In this document: piece after piece, positions 28,232 through 36,714 of the stretch
Numbering within the stretch: the first letter of the stretch is position 1
Layout: the number at the start of each line of letters is the position of its first letter
NCBI RefSeq assembly: GCF_036541425.1
Contig: NZ_JAZHFT010000001.1
Span: forward strand, 248,001-312,000
Length of the DNA: 64,000 bases
Origin: Consotaella aegiceratis
Lineage (GTDB): Bacteria > Pseudomonadota > Alphaproteobacteria > Rhizobiales > Rhizobiaceae
Direction of reading: 5' to 3'
Notes under the pieces: generated by a model
Databases searched by the model: none
The model's input: the letters and a program-made list of their open reading frames with translations, nothing else
Told to the model about the DNA's origin: nothing
Position numbers and translations under genes: made by a program

Positions 28232-29377
28232 ATGACCAGTATCACCCTTTCCGGCGTCCAGAAGAGCTTCGGCCACCATCCGGTGTTGTGCGACATCGAT
28301 CTGAAGATCGAGGACGGCGAGTTCTGCGTGTTCCTCGGACCGTCCGGCTGCGGCAAGTCCACGCTGCTGAGGATGATCGCCGGCATCGAAAGCATTACCA
28401 AGGGCGACGTCATGATCGGCGGGGCGCGGATGAACGACGTGCCGCCGGCGGAGCGGCGCGTGGCCATGGTGTTCCAGAACTACGCGCTCTACCCGCATAT
28501 GAGCGTCTACGAGAACATGGCTTTCGGGCTGCGCCAGGCGAAGACGCCGAAGCCCGAGATCGACCGCCGGGTGAGGGAGGCGGCCCGCGTCCTGCAGATC
28601 GAGGCGCTGCTCGAGCGCATGCCGCGCCAGCTCTCGGGCGGCCAGCGCCAGCGCGTGGCGATCGGCCGGGCGATCGTGCGTCATCCGGCCGTCTTCCTGT
28701 TCGACGAGCCGTTGTCGAACCTCGACGCGGCCTTGCGCGTCCACATGCGCACCGAAATCGCGAACCTGCATCGCGACTTTCCGGAAGCCAGCATGATCTA
28801 CGTCACGCACGACCAGACCGAGGCGATGGCGCTCGCCGACAAGATCGTGCTGCTGCGCACCGGCAAGGACGTCACCGCCAAGGGCAGCATCGCCCAGGTG
28901 GGCGCGCCGCTCGACCTCTACCACCGGCCCCAGAACCTCTTCGTCGCCGGCTTCCTCGGCTCGCCGACCATGAACTTCATCCCGGCACGGGCGGTGGACC
29001 ACGATGCGCACGGCGTCAACGTCCAACTGGTCGATGGGGAGATGATCACCGTGCCGGTGGCCGGCGACGGCCTGACGGCCGATATGCCCGTCACGCTCGG
29101 GATCAGGCCCGAACACATGCAACCCGTCCCGCAGGACGGCGGGGCGCAGACCATCCGCCGGGCGGTGCAGTCGGTCGAGAACTTCGGCGAGTACAGCTAT
29201 CTCTATCTGGCCGGCAAAACCGATGCGCCGCTGATCGCCAAGGTGCCCGGCGACACCGCTCCGGGATCGAACGAACCCATGACGTTCGCGCTGCGGCCGG
29301 AGTCCTGCCACCTCTTCGACGGCAACGGGCAGGCGCTGCCGCATCTTGACGCGGCCTTAAGCGCCGATTTCATCTGA
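28232..29377 (+). CDS. sugar ABC transporter ATP-binding protein (UgpC/MsmX/MalK family)
   Basis: 381 residues: an N-terminal ATPase with Walker A GPSGCGKST (near residue 36), signature LSGGQRQRV and Walker B VFLFDEP, then a C-terminal TOBE/OB-fold regulatory domain (from about residue 240). It energises the permeases encoded directly upstream. The neighbouring GH3 gene begins 44 bp downstream. Confidence 0.96.
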   Translation: MTSITLSGVQKSFGHHPVLCDIDLKIEDGEFCVFLGPSGCGKSTLLRMIAGIESITKGDVMIGGARMNDVPPAERRVAMVFQNYALYPHMSVYENMAFGLRQAKTPKPEIDRRVREAARVLQIEALLERMPRQLSGGQRQRVAIGRAIVRHPAVFLFDEPLSNLDAALRVHMRTEIANLHRDFPEASMIYVTHDQTEAMALADKIVLLRTGKDVTAKGSIAQVGAPLDLYHRPQNLFVAGFLGSPTMNFIPARAVDHDAHGVNVQLVDGEMITVPVAGDGLTADMPVTLGIRPEHMQPVPQDGGAQTIRRAVQSVENFGEYSYLYLAGKTDAPLIAKVPGDTAPGSNEPMTFALRPESCHLFDGNGQALPHLDAALSADFI

Positions 29378-29421
29378 CAAACGGGATCGGCGGCCGGAGC
29401 CGCCGGGGAGGAACGACGACC

Positions 29422-31800
29422 ATGTCGAAGCTTTATCAGGATCCGAGCAAGTCCGTTCAGGAGCGCGTGGACGATCTCCTGGCGCGCATGAGCGTCGACG
29501 AGAAGATCGCCCAGATGCATGCGCTCTGGCTCTTTCTCTCCCCCGACGGCGACCACAAGACCCGCAGCGACCAATTCACCGGCGCAAGCGATCCCGAAAA
29601 GGTCAAGCAGATGCTGGGCTTCGGGCTCGGGCAGATCACCCGGCCGCTCGGCACCCGCAGCGTCGACCCGCGCGAAGGCGTCAAGGCGCTGAACCGGCTG
29701 CAGAAGTTCTTCATGGAGGAAACCCGCCTGGCGATCCCCGTGATGAGCCACGAGGAATGCCTGTCAGGCCTGATGGCCAAGGGGGGCACGCTCTTCCCCT
29801 CCTCGCTCGCCTACGGCGCGACCTGGAATCCGGAGCTGATCGAACGGGTCGGCGCGGCGATCGGCGCGGAAGCGCGCGCGGTCGGCTGCCATCAGGGCCT
29901 GGCGCCGGTGCTCGACGTGGCGCGCGACGCGCGCTGGGGCCGCACCGAGGAGACCTTCGGCGAGGATCCCTATCTGGTCGGCGTGCTCGCCAGCCGCTAT
30001 GTGCGCGGCCTGCAAGGCGAAAAGCGCGATCTGCTCGCCACCCTGAAGCACTATGCCGGCCATTCGGCCAGCGAGGGCGGCCGCAATCATGCGCCGGTGC
30101 ATCTTGGCTGGCGCGAGCTCAACGACACCTTCCTGCTGCCCTTCGAGATGGCAGTAAAGCTCGCCAATGCGGGCTCCGTGATGCCGGCCTATCATGACGT
30201 GGACAACGAGCCGGCGCATGCCTCGCGTCATCTGCTGACGGAGGTGCTGCGCGAGCAATGGGGCTTCGACGGCATCGTCGTCGCCGACTATGTCGGCGTC
30301 AGCCTGCTCTATCAGCATCACGGGCTCGCCGCCGACCGCGCCGAGGCCGCCGCGCTGTCGTTCAACGCCGGGCTCGACGTCGAGCTGCCGGGCGACGACT
30401 GCGCCACGCATCTCAAGGATGCGCTCGACCGCGGCCTGATCTCGATCGAGACGATCGACGAGACGGTGCGCCGCGTGCTCACCGAGAAATTCCGCATCGG
30501 CCTGTTCGACAAGCCTTATGCGGACGAGACGGGGATCGCGCTACAGACGCCGGCAGCGGTGGACATCGCGCGCGAAGTGGCTCAGCAGTCGGTGGTGATC
30601 CTCGACAATGACGGCGTGCTGCCGCTGAAGTCCGGGCTGAAGCTCGCGGTGATCGGCCCGGCCGCCGACGATCCGCTCGCCATGTTGGGCGACTACAGCT
30701 TCCCGGTGCACCTGATCCACAACGACAAGCCGGAGGAAGTGGCCAACGTCGTCACGCCGTTCGCCGGGCTGAAGGCGCTCTGCGGGGCCGAAAACGTCAC
30801 CTTTGCCCAGGGCTGCTTCATCCTCGACGAGCGCCGCGCCGGGGCGCCGGTGTTTCCGGGCGACGTCGACGACGCCACGAGCCTGGAGCAGGCCTCGACC
30901 CTATCGACCCGCCTCGATCTCATCCCCGAGGCCGTGGCCGCGGCCGAAGCCGCCGACGTGGCGGTGGTCTGCGTCGGCGATCTTTCCGGCATCTTCCAGA
31001 CCGGCACGGTGGGCGAAGGATCGGATGCCGACACGCTGGAGCTGCCCGGCGTGCAGCAGCGGCTGCTCGATGCGGTGGTGGCGACGGGCAGGCCCGTCAT
31101 CGTCGTGCTGTCCAGCGGGCGTCCCTACAACCTCGGCGGGCTGGAATCGAAGCTCGCGGCCCAGGTGATGACCTTCTTCGGCGGCCAGGAAGGCGGCACG
31201 GCGCTGGCCGAGGTGCTGACCGGTGCCATCGAGCCGTCCGGCCGGCTGACGCTCTCGGTGCCGCGCAACGTCGGTGCGGTCCCCTATTTCTATGACCACA
31301 AGTTCAAGAGTTCCGGCACGCCGATCGCTCGTCACTTCGGCAGCCAATATCCCTTCGGCCACGGCCTCTCCTATACCGACTTCGCCTATGAGGACGTGGC
31401 GGTGGACGCCGCGACGGCCGGCATCGAGACCGGAGAGATCCGTCTGGCGTTCACGGTGCGCAACACCGGCGCTCGGGCCGGCGTGGTAGTGCCGCAGCTC
31501 TATGTGCGCGACCGGCTCGCCACCATGGTTCGGCCGGTCAAGGAGCTGAAGGCCTTCGGCCGGGTGGCGCTGGACGCCGGGGCGGCCGCACGCGTGACCT
31601 TCGTGGTGCCGGTCGACATGCTGAACTTCACCGGCGCCGAAGGAGCGCGCATCGTCGAGCCGGGGTTCTTCGACCTGATGGTCGGCGCCTCAAGCGCCGA
31701 CATCAAGCTGCGCGCCGAGGTGGAGGTGACGGGTGGCGTGCGCCGCCTGCCGCGCGACTGGCGCATGGAAAGCCGCTGCGAGACCGCGCCGCTCGGCTGA
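29422..31800 (+). CDS. glycoside hydrolase family 3 (beta-glucosidase / beta-xylosidase)
   Basis: 792 residues with the full GH3 arrangement: N-terminal barrel, C-terminal alpha/beta sandwich and a terminal fibronectin III-like domain. The barrel carries KHYAGHSASEGGRNHAPVH and, at residue 289, the nucleophile Asp in GIVVADYVG. The C-terminal domain has the FGGQEGGTALAEVLTG motif. No signal peptide is seen, so it acts in the cytoplasm on disaccharides brought in by the ABC importer encoded upstream. The GGAGG site precedes the ATG. Glucose versus xylose specificity cannot be decided from sequence. Confidence 0.95.
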   Translation: MSKLYQDPSKSVQERVDDLLARMSVDEKIAQMHALWLFLSPDGDHKTRSDQFTGASDPEKVKQMLGFGLGQITRPLGTRSVDPREGVKALNRLQKFFMEETRLAIPVMSHEECLSGLMAKGGTLFPSSLAYGATWNPELIERVGAAIGAEARAVGCHQGLAPVLDVARDARWGRTEETFGEDPYLVGVLASRYVRGLQGEKRDLLATLKHYAGHSASEGGRNHAPVHLGWRELNDTFLLPFEMAVKLANAGSVMPAYHDVDNEPAHASRHLLTEVLREQWGFDGIVVADYVGVSLLYQHHGLAADRAEAAALSFNAGLDVELPGDDCATHLKDALDRGLISIETIDETVRRVLTEKFRIGLFDKPYADETGIALQTPAAVDIAREVAQQSVVILDNDGVLPLKSGLKLAVIGPAADDPLAMLGDYSFPVHLIHNDKPEEVANVVTPFAGLKALCGAENVTFAQGCFILDERRAGAPVFPGDVDDATSLEQASTLSTRLDLIPEAVAAAEAADVAVVCVGDLSGIFQTGTVGEGSDADTLELPGVQQRLLDAVVATGRPVIVVLSSGRPYNLGGLESKLAAQVMTFFGGQEGGTALAEVLTGAIEPSGRLTLSVPRNVGAVPYFYDHKFKSSGTPIARHFGSQYPFGHGLSYTDFAYEDVAVDAATAGIETGEIRLAFTVRNTGARAGVVVPQLYVRDRLATMVRPVKELKAFGRVALDAGAAARVTFVVPVDMLNFTGAEGARIVEPGFFDLMVGASSADIKLRAEVEVTGGVRRLPRDWRMESRCETAPLG

Positions 31801-31825
31801 ACCGGCGACAGCCAGCCGAAACCAT

Positions 31826-31858
31826 CGGCCGTCCGTCCCGCATAAGGACGGGCGGCCG
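31826..31858. terminator. bidirectional stem-loop between GH3 and FMN reductase genes
   Basis: CGGCCGTCCGTCC (31826-31838) pairs with GGACGGGCGGCCG (31846-31858), 13 bp with one G-T pair and a seven-base loop. It lies between convergent genes and can serve both. There is no strong T run. Confidence 0.75.
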
Positions 31859-31885
31859 CAATCGTTCGGGGTGGAGTTCTGCGGC

Positions 31886-32461
31886 CTACGCCGCCTTGTC
31901 GCGCATCGCCTTCAGGCTCTCGGCCCAGCTGTTGAGCTCGGTCAACATCAGCTTGGCGCCGTCCATCATCACCTCGTTGGGGTGGAAGGTGTTGTCCTCG
32001 CCGATGAACTGCGGGAAGAACGGGATCGGCACCGACTGGCTGAGCGCCACCATCCCGACATTGCCGAGGAGCTGACGCAGAACCTGGCTGGAGCGCAGGC
32101 CGGCCGAAACGCCGCCATAGCTGACGACCGCGGCCGGCTTCCTGCGCCACTCGTGCAGCAGATACTGCACAGCGTTGATCACCGCCGCCGACGGGAAGAA
32201 GTCGTATTCCGGCGTCACGAAGACGAAGGCATCCGACGCCGCGACGATCCCGCTCCACCGCTTGGTGTGCTCGTGAGTGTATTCCTGCTTCGACGGATGC
32301 GCCGGCTCGTCGAACAGCGGCAGATCGATCTCGGCCAGATCGGCCACCTCCACCTCGAAGGGGCTGTTCTCGCGCGCAAAGTCGGCGGCCCATTGGGCAA
32401 TCGTCGGTCCGACGCGTCCAGGCCGCGTGCTGCCGATGATGACGGTGAGCTTCAATGCCAT
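31886..32461 (-). CDS. NAD(P)H-dependent FMN reductase / flavodoxin-fold oxidoreductase
   Basis: 191-residue soluble flavoprotein of the NADPH-dependent FMN reductase family. The FMN phosphate-binding loop is GSTRPGRVGPTIAQW near the N-terminus, and PEYDFFPSAAVINAVQYL matches the conserved PEYN-like motif. ATG 32461 follows GGAAAGG and begins right before the fold; an earlier in-frame ATG is rejected. It diverges from the HxlR regulator, the common arrangement in which HxlR proteins control such redox enzymes. Confidence 0.9.
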   Translation of the reverse strand: MALKLTVIIGSTRPGRVGPTIAQWAADFARENSPFEVEVADLAEIDLPLFDEPAHPSKQEYTHEHTKRWSGIVAASDAFVFVTPEYDFFPSAAVINAVQYLLHEWRRKPAAVVSYGGVSAGLRSSQVLRQLLGNVGMVALSQSVPIPFFPQFIGEDNTFHPNEVMMDGAKLMLTELNSWAESLKAMRDKAA

Positions 32462-32624
32462 GATGGTCCTTTCCCTTGGCGGGACAGCCGGCTGGGAGAC
32501 GCGGCGATCCGCCTGTCGCATCCATTCGAAACCGTGGTATCCGATAGAGACTCATTGGTCCATCGGGAAGAACCGCATTGATAAAGGGAGAGGCCGGCGC
32601 CGCAAGACGGCACATGGAAGCAAC

Positions 32625-32637
32625 CGAGGTTACCTCG
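32625..32637 (+). promoter_or_regulatory. 13-bp palindrome abutting the HxlR start codon
   Basis: CGAGGT-T-ACCTCG is a perfect palindrome directly before the ATG at 32638 and includes its ribosome-binding GAGG. A protein bound here, or a hairpin in the RNA, could block translation or transcription of the regulator. Could be chance. Confidence 0.35.
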
Positions 32638-33009
32638 ATGAAACCGCATCTGCAGTTCGAGCATCCGCGCTGCGGCACAGTTCGCGAGCTGCTCCAGACC
32701 GTCGGCAGCAAGTGGTCGGTGTTGATCGTCAACCTGCTCAGCCACAAGCCGCAGCGGTTCTCCGAGCTGAAACGCGCGGTCGGCGGCATCAGCCAGAAGT
32801 CGCTGACGAAGACGCTGCGCGAGCTTGAGCGGGACGGATTGGTGGAGCGGGTCGTGACGCCGATCATTCCGCCTCGCGTCGACTATTGCCTGACCGATCT
32901 GGGCCGTTCGCTGCTCGGGCCGCTGCAGGCGCTGGGCGATTGGGCGGTCGAAAACGAGGCCGCCGTGACCGCCGCGCGAAATCGGTTCTTGGCGAAGGCC
33001 GAGCCGTAG
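32638..33009 (+). CDS. HxlR-family transcriptional regulator
   Basis: 123 residues with a winged helix-turn-helix. The family start is RCGTVRELLQTVGSKWSVLIVN, given here in parts: RCGTVRELLQ and VGSKWSVLIV, then RFSELKRAVGGISQKSLTKT. A single Cys near residue 11 matches the redox-sensing Cys of many HxlR members. ATG 32638 is preferred because GAGG lies 8 bp upstream; in-frame ATGs at 32614 and 32578 are possible. It diverges from the FMN reductase gene and probably regulates it. Confidence 0.9.
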   Translation: MKPHLQFEHPRCGTVRELLQTVGSKWSVLIVNLLSHKPQRFSELKRAVGGISQKSLTKTLRELERDGLVERVVTPIIPPRVDYCLTDLGRSLLGPLQALGDWAVENEAAVTAARNRFLAKAEP

Positions 33010-33161
33010 CCGCCGGTCGCGTTGCGGCGCCCCCAGGCGTCTGATACTCACCGGGCATGGGCTGGCCGCAATCGCAGTCGGCTCTCTTGCGAGGCCCTGC
33101 CGCCGGGTGCTTGATCGCCCGGGCGCCATGACGGGCCGGCTCGGTTCGGGGAGGCCGGGAA

Positions 33162-33953
33162 ATGGATCTTGGACTTCAGGGAAAGGTCGCCGTCATCACC
33201 GGCGGCTCGGTCGGTATCGGGCTGGCCGTGGCCGAGGGGCTGGCGGCGGAAGGCGCCCATCTGGTTCTCGCGGCCCGCGGCAGGGAGCGCGTCGAGGCCG
33301 AGGCCGCACGGATCGCTTCGCAATACGGCGTCAGGGCCGTCGGCGTCGCGGCCGACGTCGCCACGCCCGAGGGGGTGGAGACCGTAGTGGCGGCCGCCGA
33401 GGCAGCGTTCGAGGGCGCCGACATCCTGATCAACAATGCCGGCACCGGCTCCAACGAGACGATCATGGAGGCGCCGGACGAGAAGTGGCAGGCCTATTGG
33501 GAGCTCCATGTGATGGCCGCGATCCGCCTGGCCCGCGGCATCGTGCCTCAGATGAAGCGGCGCGGCGGCGGCGTCATCCTGCACAACGCCTCGATCTGCG
33601 CGGCCCAGCCGCTGTGGTACGAGCCGATCTACAACGTCACCAAAGCGGCGCTGATGATGTTCTCCAAGACGCTCGCCACCGAAGTCGTCAAGGACAACAT
33701 CCGGGTCAACTGCGTCAATCCCGGGCTGATCCTGACCTCCGACTGGATCAAGACCGCCAAGCAGCTGACCGCCGACAGCGGCGGCGACTGGGAGGGCTAT
33801 CTGCAGGGCGTGGCCGACGACTATGCGCCGATACGGCGGTTCGCCTCGCCGCAGGAACTGGCGAACTTCTTCGTCTTCCTGTGCTCGGACAAGGCGACCT
33901 ACAGCATCGGCTCCAGCTATTTCGTCGACGGCGGGATGCTGAAGACCTTGTAG
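33162..33953 (+). CDS. short-chain dehydrogenase/reductase (SDR)
   Basis: 263-residue NAD(P)-dependent oxidoreductase. The cofactor motif TGGSVGIG (near residue 14), NNAG, and the catalytic YNVTK with preceding Ser (NASICAAQ) mark a classical SDR. GGGAGG precedes the ATG. An in-frame plus-strand reading of the neighbourhood gives no clue to the substrate; sugar or polyol oxidation would fit the setting. zwf follows 108 bp downstream. Confidence 0.92.
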   Translation: MDLGLQGKVAVITGGSVGIGLAVAEGLAAEGAHLVLAARGRERVEAEAARIASQYGVRAVGVAADVATPEGVETVVAAAEAAFEGADILINNAGTGSNETIMEAPDEKWQAYWELHVMAAIRLARGIVPQMKRRGGGVILHNASICAAQPLWYEPIYNVTKAALMMFSKTLATEVVKDNIRVNCVNPGLILTSDWIKTAKQLTADSGGDWEGYLQGVADDYAPIRRFASPQELANFFVFLCSDKATYSIGSSYFVDGGMLKTL

Positions 33954-34061
33954 CGTCGGCCCGGATTGCGCGCGATCAGGACGGCGTCCGATCGCGAACC
34001 TTTGGAGCTTCCGCCGCCGCTTCGCGTTGACCTCGTCTCCCTTTCCAAAACAGGACACGAC

Positions 34062-35579
34062 ATGCGCGAGATCATCACAGGGCCGCTTCCCAGCTCCGCG
34101 CCCGGCACCGGCCAGACGCCACCCGCCACGCTGGTCATCTTCGGGGCGAATGGCGATCTCACCTCGCGCCTGCTGTTCCCCTCGCTCTACAACCTCGCCT
34201 GCGCCGGCCTTCTCGACGACGGCTTCCGGATCCTCGGCCTGGATATCGCGGGCGGCAGCACGGAGGCCTGGCGGACCAAGCTCGGCGACGTCATGCGGTC
34301 CTTCACCACCGATCGCGCGGCCGAATTCCATCCCGCCAAAATCGACGACGAGCGCTGGGATTGGCTGATGCAGCGCGCCGAACTGGTCCAGGCGGACTTC
34401 AGCCAGGACGAAACCTTCGCCGCGCTGAAGGAGCGCGTGGGCGACGACTCGGCGATCTTCTATCTCGCCGTCCCGTCGCGCTTCTTCGGCGGCATCATCG
34501 ATCATCTCGGACGATCCGGCCTGCTGCAGGAACCCGACGATAAGTTTCGCCGGCTCATCATCGAGAAACCCTTCGGCTCGGATCTGGCGTCCTCGAAGAC
34601 GCTCAATCGCCGCATCCTGCGCCGGGCTCGCGAGGATCAGGTCTTCCGGATCGATCACTTCATGGGCAAGGAGCCGGTCCAGAGCATCCTCGCCATGCGC
34701 TTCGCCAACGGCCTTTTCGAACCGCTCTGGCGCTCCGAATATATCGATCGGGTCGAAATCACGGCGGCCGAGACCATTGGCGTCGAGGGGCGCGGCCGGT
34801 TCTACGAGCCGACCGGGGTGCTGCGCGACATGGTGCCCAACCACCTATTCCAGCTGCTCTGCATGGTGGCGATGGACCCGCCCTCGTCACTGGACGCGGA
34901 GGCGATCCGAAGCGAAAAGACCCGCCTGCTCGAAGCGGTGCGGCCGTTGCAGCCCTCCGACATGGTGTTCGGCCAATACGGCGCCGGAACGATCAACGGC
35001 AAGCCCGTGCCCGCCTACCGCGAGGAGCCCGATGTCGCCCCCGACAGCGTCACGGCGACCTATGTCGCCGCCAGGCTCCAGGTCGACAGCTGGCGATGGG
35101 CGGGCACGCCGTTCTACCTGCGCACCGGCAAGCGGCTGGCGGCCCGGCGCACCGAGATCGCGCTCTACCTGAAGCCGGCGCCTTTCGCGCTATTTCCGGA
35201 GGCGCCTCGTGGCGCGGCCACCTCCGACATGATCGTGCTGTCGATCGGACCGCAGCAGGGCATCGAAATCGTCTTCGACGTCAAGCGTCCCGGCCCGACC
35301 ATGGATATCGCCAAGGCGGCAACGCGGTTCGACTTTCAGGAGAGCTTCGAGGAGCGGCCGAATGTCGGCTACGAAGTGCTGCTCTACGACTGCATGCGCG
35401 GCGACACCACGCTGTTCCAGCGCGCCGACACCATCGAAGCCAGCTGGCGGATCGTCGACCCCGTGCTGCGGAACGGGCAGAGTTCTCCACCGGAGATCTA
35501 TGCGGCGGGCACGCCGGGGCCGGCCTGTGCCGGCGACGTCTGCCTGACGGGTTGGCGCGACCTGCGAGCCGGCGCATGA
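34062..35579 (+). CDS. zwf: glucose-6-phosphate 1-dehydrogenase
   Basis: 505 residues. Oxidises glucose 6-phosphate to the lactone, the entry to the pentose phosphate and Entner-Doudoroff routes. N-terminal cofactor motif is FGANGDLTSRLL; the catalytic signature reads RIDHFMGKE, where most enzymes have RIDHYLGKE, and EKPFG lies before it. ATG 34062 is chosen over an upstream ATG at 33966 because the cofactor domain follows at the usual distance. It is not followed by pgl or edd, so it is likely an extra copy tied to this sugar island. Confidence 0.94.
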   Translation: MREIITGPLPSSAPGTGQTPPATLVIFGANGDLTSRLLFPSLYNLACAGLLDDGFRILGLDIAGGSTEAWRTKLGDVMRSFTTDRAAEFHPAKIDDERWDWLMQRAELVQADFSQDETFAALKERVGDDSAIFYLAVPSRFFGGIIDHLGRSGLLQEPDDKFRRLIIEKPFGSDLASSKTLNRRILRRAREDQVFRIDHFMGKEPVQSILAMRFANGLFEPLWRSEYIDRVEITAAETIGVEGRGRFYEPTGVLRDMVPNHLFQLLCMVAMDPPSSLDAEAIRSEKTRLLEAVRPLQPSDMVFGQYGAGTINGKPVPAYREEPDVAPDSVTATYVAARLQVDSWRWAGTPFYLRTGKRLAARRTEIALYLKPAPFALFPEAPRGAATSDMIVLSIGPQQGIEIVFDVKRPGPTMDIAKAATRFDFQESFEERPNVGYEVLLYDCMRGDTTLFQRADTIEASWRIVDPVLRNGQSSPPEIYAAGTPGPACAGDVCLTGWRDLRAGA

Positions 35580-35582
35580 CGC

Positions 35583-35602
35583 GGCGCGCGGCGGGGCGCG
35601 CC
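35583..35602. terminator. short GC-rich stem-loop between convergent zwf and GH105 genes
   Basis: GGCGCGC (35583-35589) pairs with GCGCGCC (35596-35602) in the 22-bp gap between the two stop codons. Seven pairs, six-base loop, no T run. It could end either transcript but is short. Confidence 0.45.
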
Positions 35603-36714
35603 TATCCGACAGACGCCCGGACGGGCTTCTTCGATCCGCCGTAGGAGACGCTGACCGCCTCGGCGGCCGCCATCATCAGCGGCCCGACGCCCTTGGCGTC
35701 GTCGGCGACCACCGGCTCGGTCAGGTAGTAGTCCGGTGTGCCGTCCCGGTAGCGTCCCGAGAAGCCGCCCAGACCCGCCACCTGGCAGATCCCCTCGAAG
35801 CGGACGCCGGCCGGCCCTTCGACCAGCCGTGTCGCCACGAGGCGATTCAAGGCCTGCCGCCCGACGGCGCCGTCCACTGGCAGGCCGAGCCGTCCCGCCT
35901 TCTGGAGCGCATAGGCGAACATCGCCGACGCCGAGCTCTCCTCGTAATTGCCGGGAAGATCGGGCTGGTCGATCACCTGCAGCCAGAGCCCGGTCGGGGT
36001 TTGCAGTTCGATGATCCTGGCGAGCAGTGCCTTCGTCCGTTCGGCAATTCCCGCGACGGAAGCGCGCTGCAGGCCGACGAGATCGATCACGTCGACCAGC
36101 GCCATTGACAGCCATCCCAGCGCCCGGCCCCAATAGGCCGGCGATCGGCCGGTCTCGGAATCGGCCCAGCGCTGCTCGCGGCTTTCGTCGTGGCCGTGGA
36201 CGTAGAGCCCGTCGCCGCCGTCGGTCAGGTCGAGCGCCCGCGAAAGCTGATCCAGCGCGTCCTCGATCAACGCTTCCTCGGCGGTCGCCTGGCCGAGCTC
36301 GATCTGAAAGGGCAGGCCCATATAGAGGCCGTCGAGCCAGACCTGCCACGGATAGGTCTTCTTGTGCCAATAGCCGCCCGCCTTGGTGCGCGGATGCTTG
36401 GCCAGTTGCTCGCCCAGAAGCTTGGCTGCCTGCATGTAGCGCGCCTCGCCGGTGACCTCGTGCAGATAGATGAGCGCCCGGCCCGACAGGATGTTGTCGA
36501 TATTGTACTCGTCGACCCGATAGCCGGCGATCGTGCCGTCGGGCGAAACCTGGAGGTCGACGAGACGCTTCAGATGGTCGTACCAGCGCGCTTCGCTGGT
36601 GGCCTCGTGCAGGAGCCGCAGGCCGCGGTAGACGCATCCGTCCTCGTAGCACCAGGCGCCGTTCTTGTAGGGGTCGTAGCGTCGGGCATACGCGTCGAAA
36701 TAGTCCATCAGCAT
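35602..36714 (-). CDS. glycoside hydrolase family 105/88 (unsaturated rhamnogalacturonyl or glucuronyl hydrolase)
   Basis: 370 residues, cytoplasmic. Family enzymes remove the unsaturated uronic acid that polysaccharide lyases leave at the end of oligosaccharides. The (alpha/alpha)6-barrel pattern is visible, with GGYWHKKTYPWQVWLDGLYM holding the Asp that acts as general acid in YteR-like enzymes. ATG 36714 follows GAGGGG and overlaps the GH28 stop by 7 bp, so it is translated with it. It is the last gene of the pectin operon and is convergent with zwf. Confidence 0.9.
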   Translation of the reverse strand: MLMDYFDAYARRYDPYKNGAWCYEDGCVYRGLRLLHEATSEARWYDHLKRLVDLQVSPDGTIAGYRVDEYNIDNILSGRALIYLHEVTGEARYMQAAKLLGEQLAKHPRTKAGGYWHKKTYPWQVWLDGLYMGLPFQIELGQATAEEALIEDALDQLSRALDLTDGGDGLYVHGHDESREQRWADSETGRSPAYWGRALGWLSMALVDVIDLVGLQRASVAGIAERTKALLARIIELQTPTGLWLQVIDQPDLPGNYEESSASAMFAYALQKAGRLGLPVDGAVGRQALNRLVATRLVEGPAGVRFEGICQVAGLGGFSGRYRDGTPDYYLTEPVVADDAKGVGPLMMAAAEAVSVSYGGSKKPVRASVG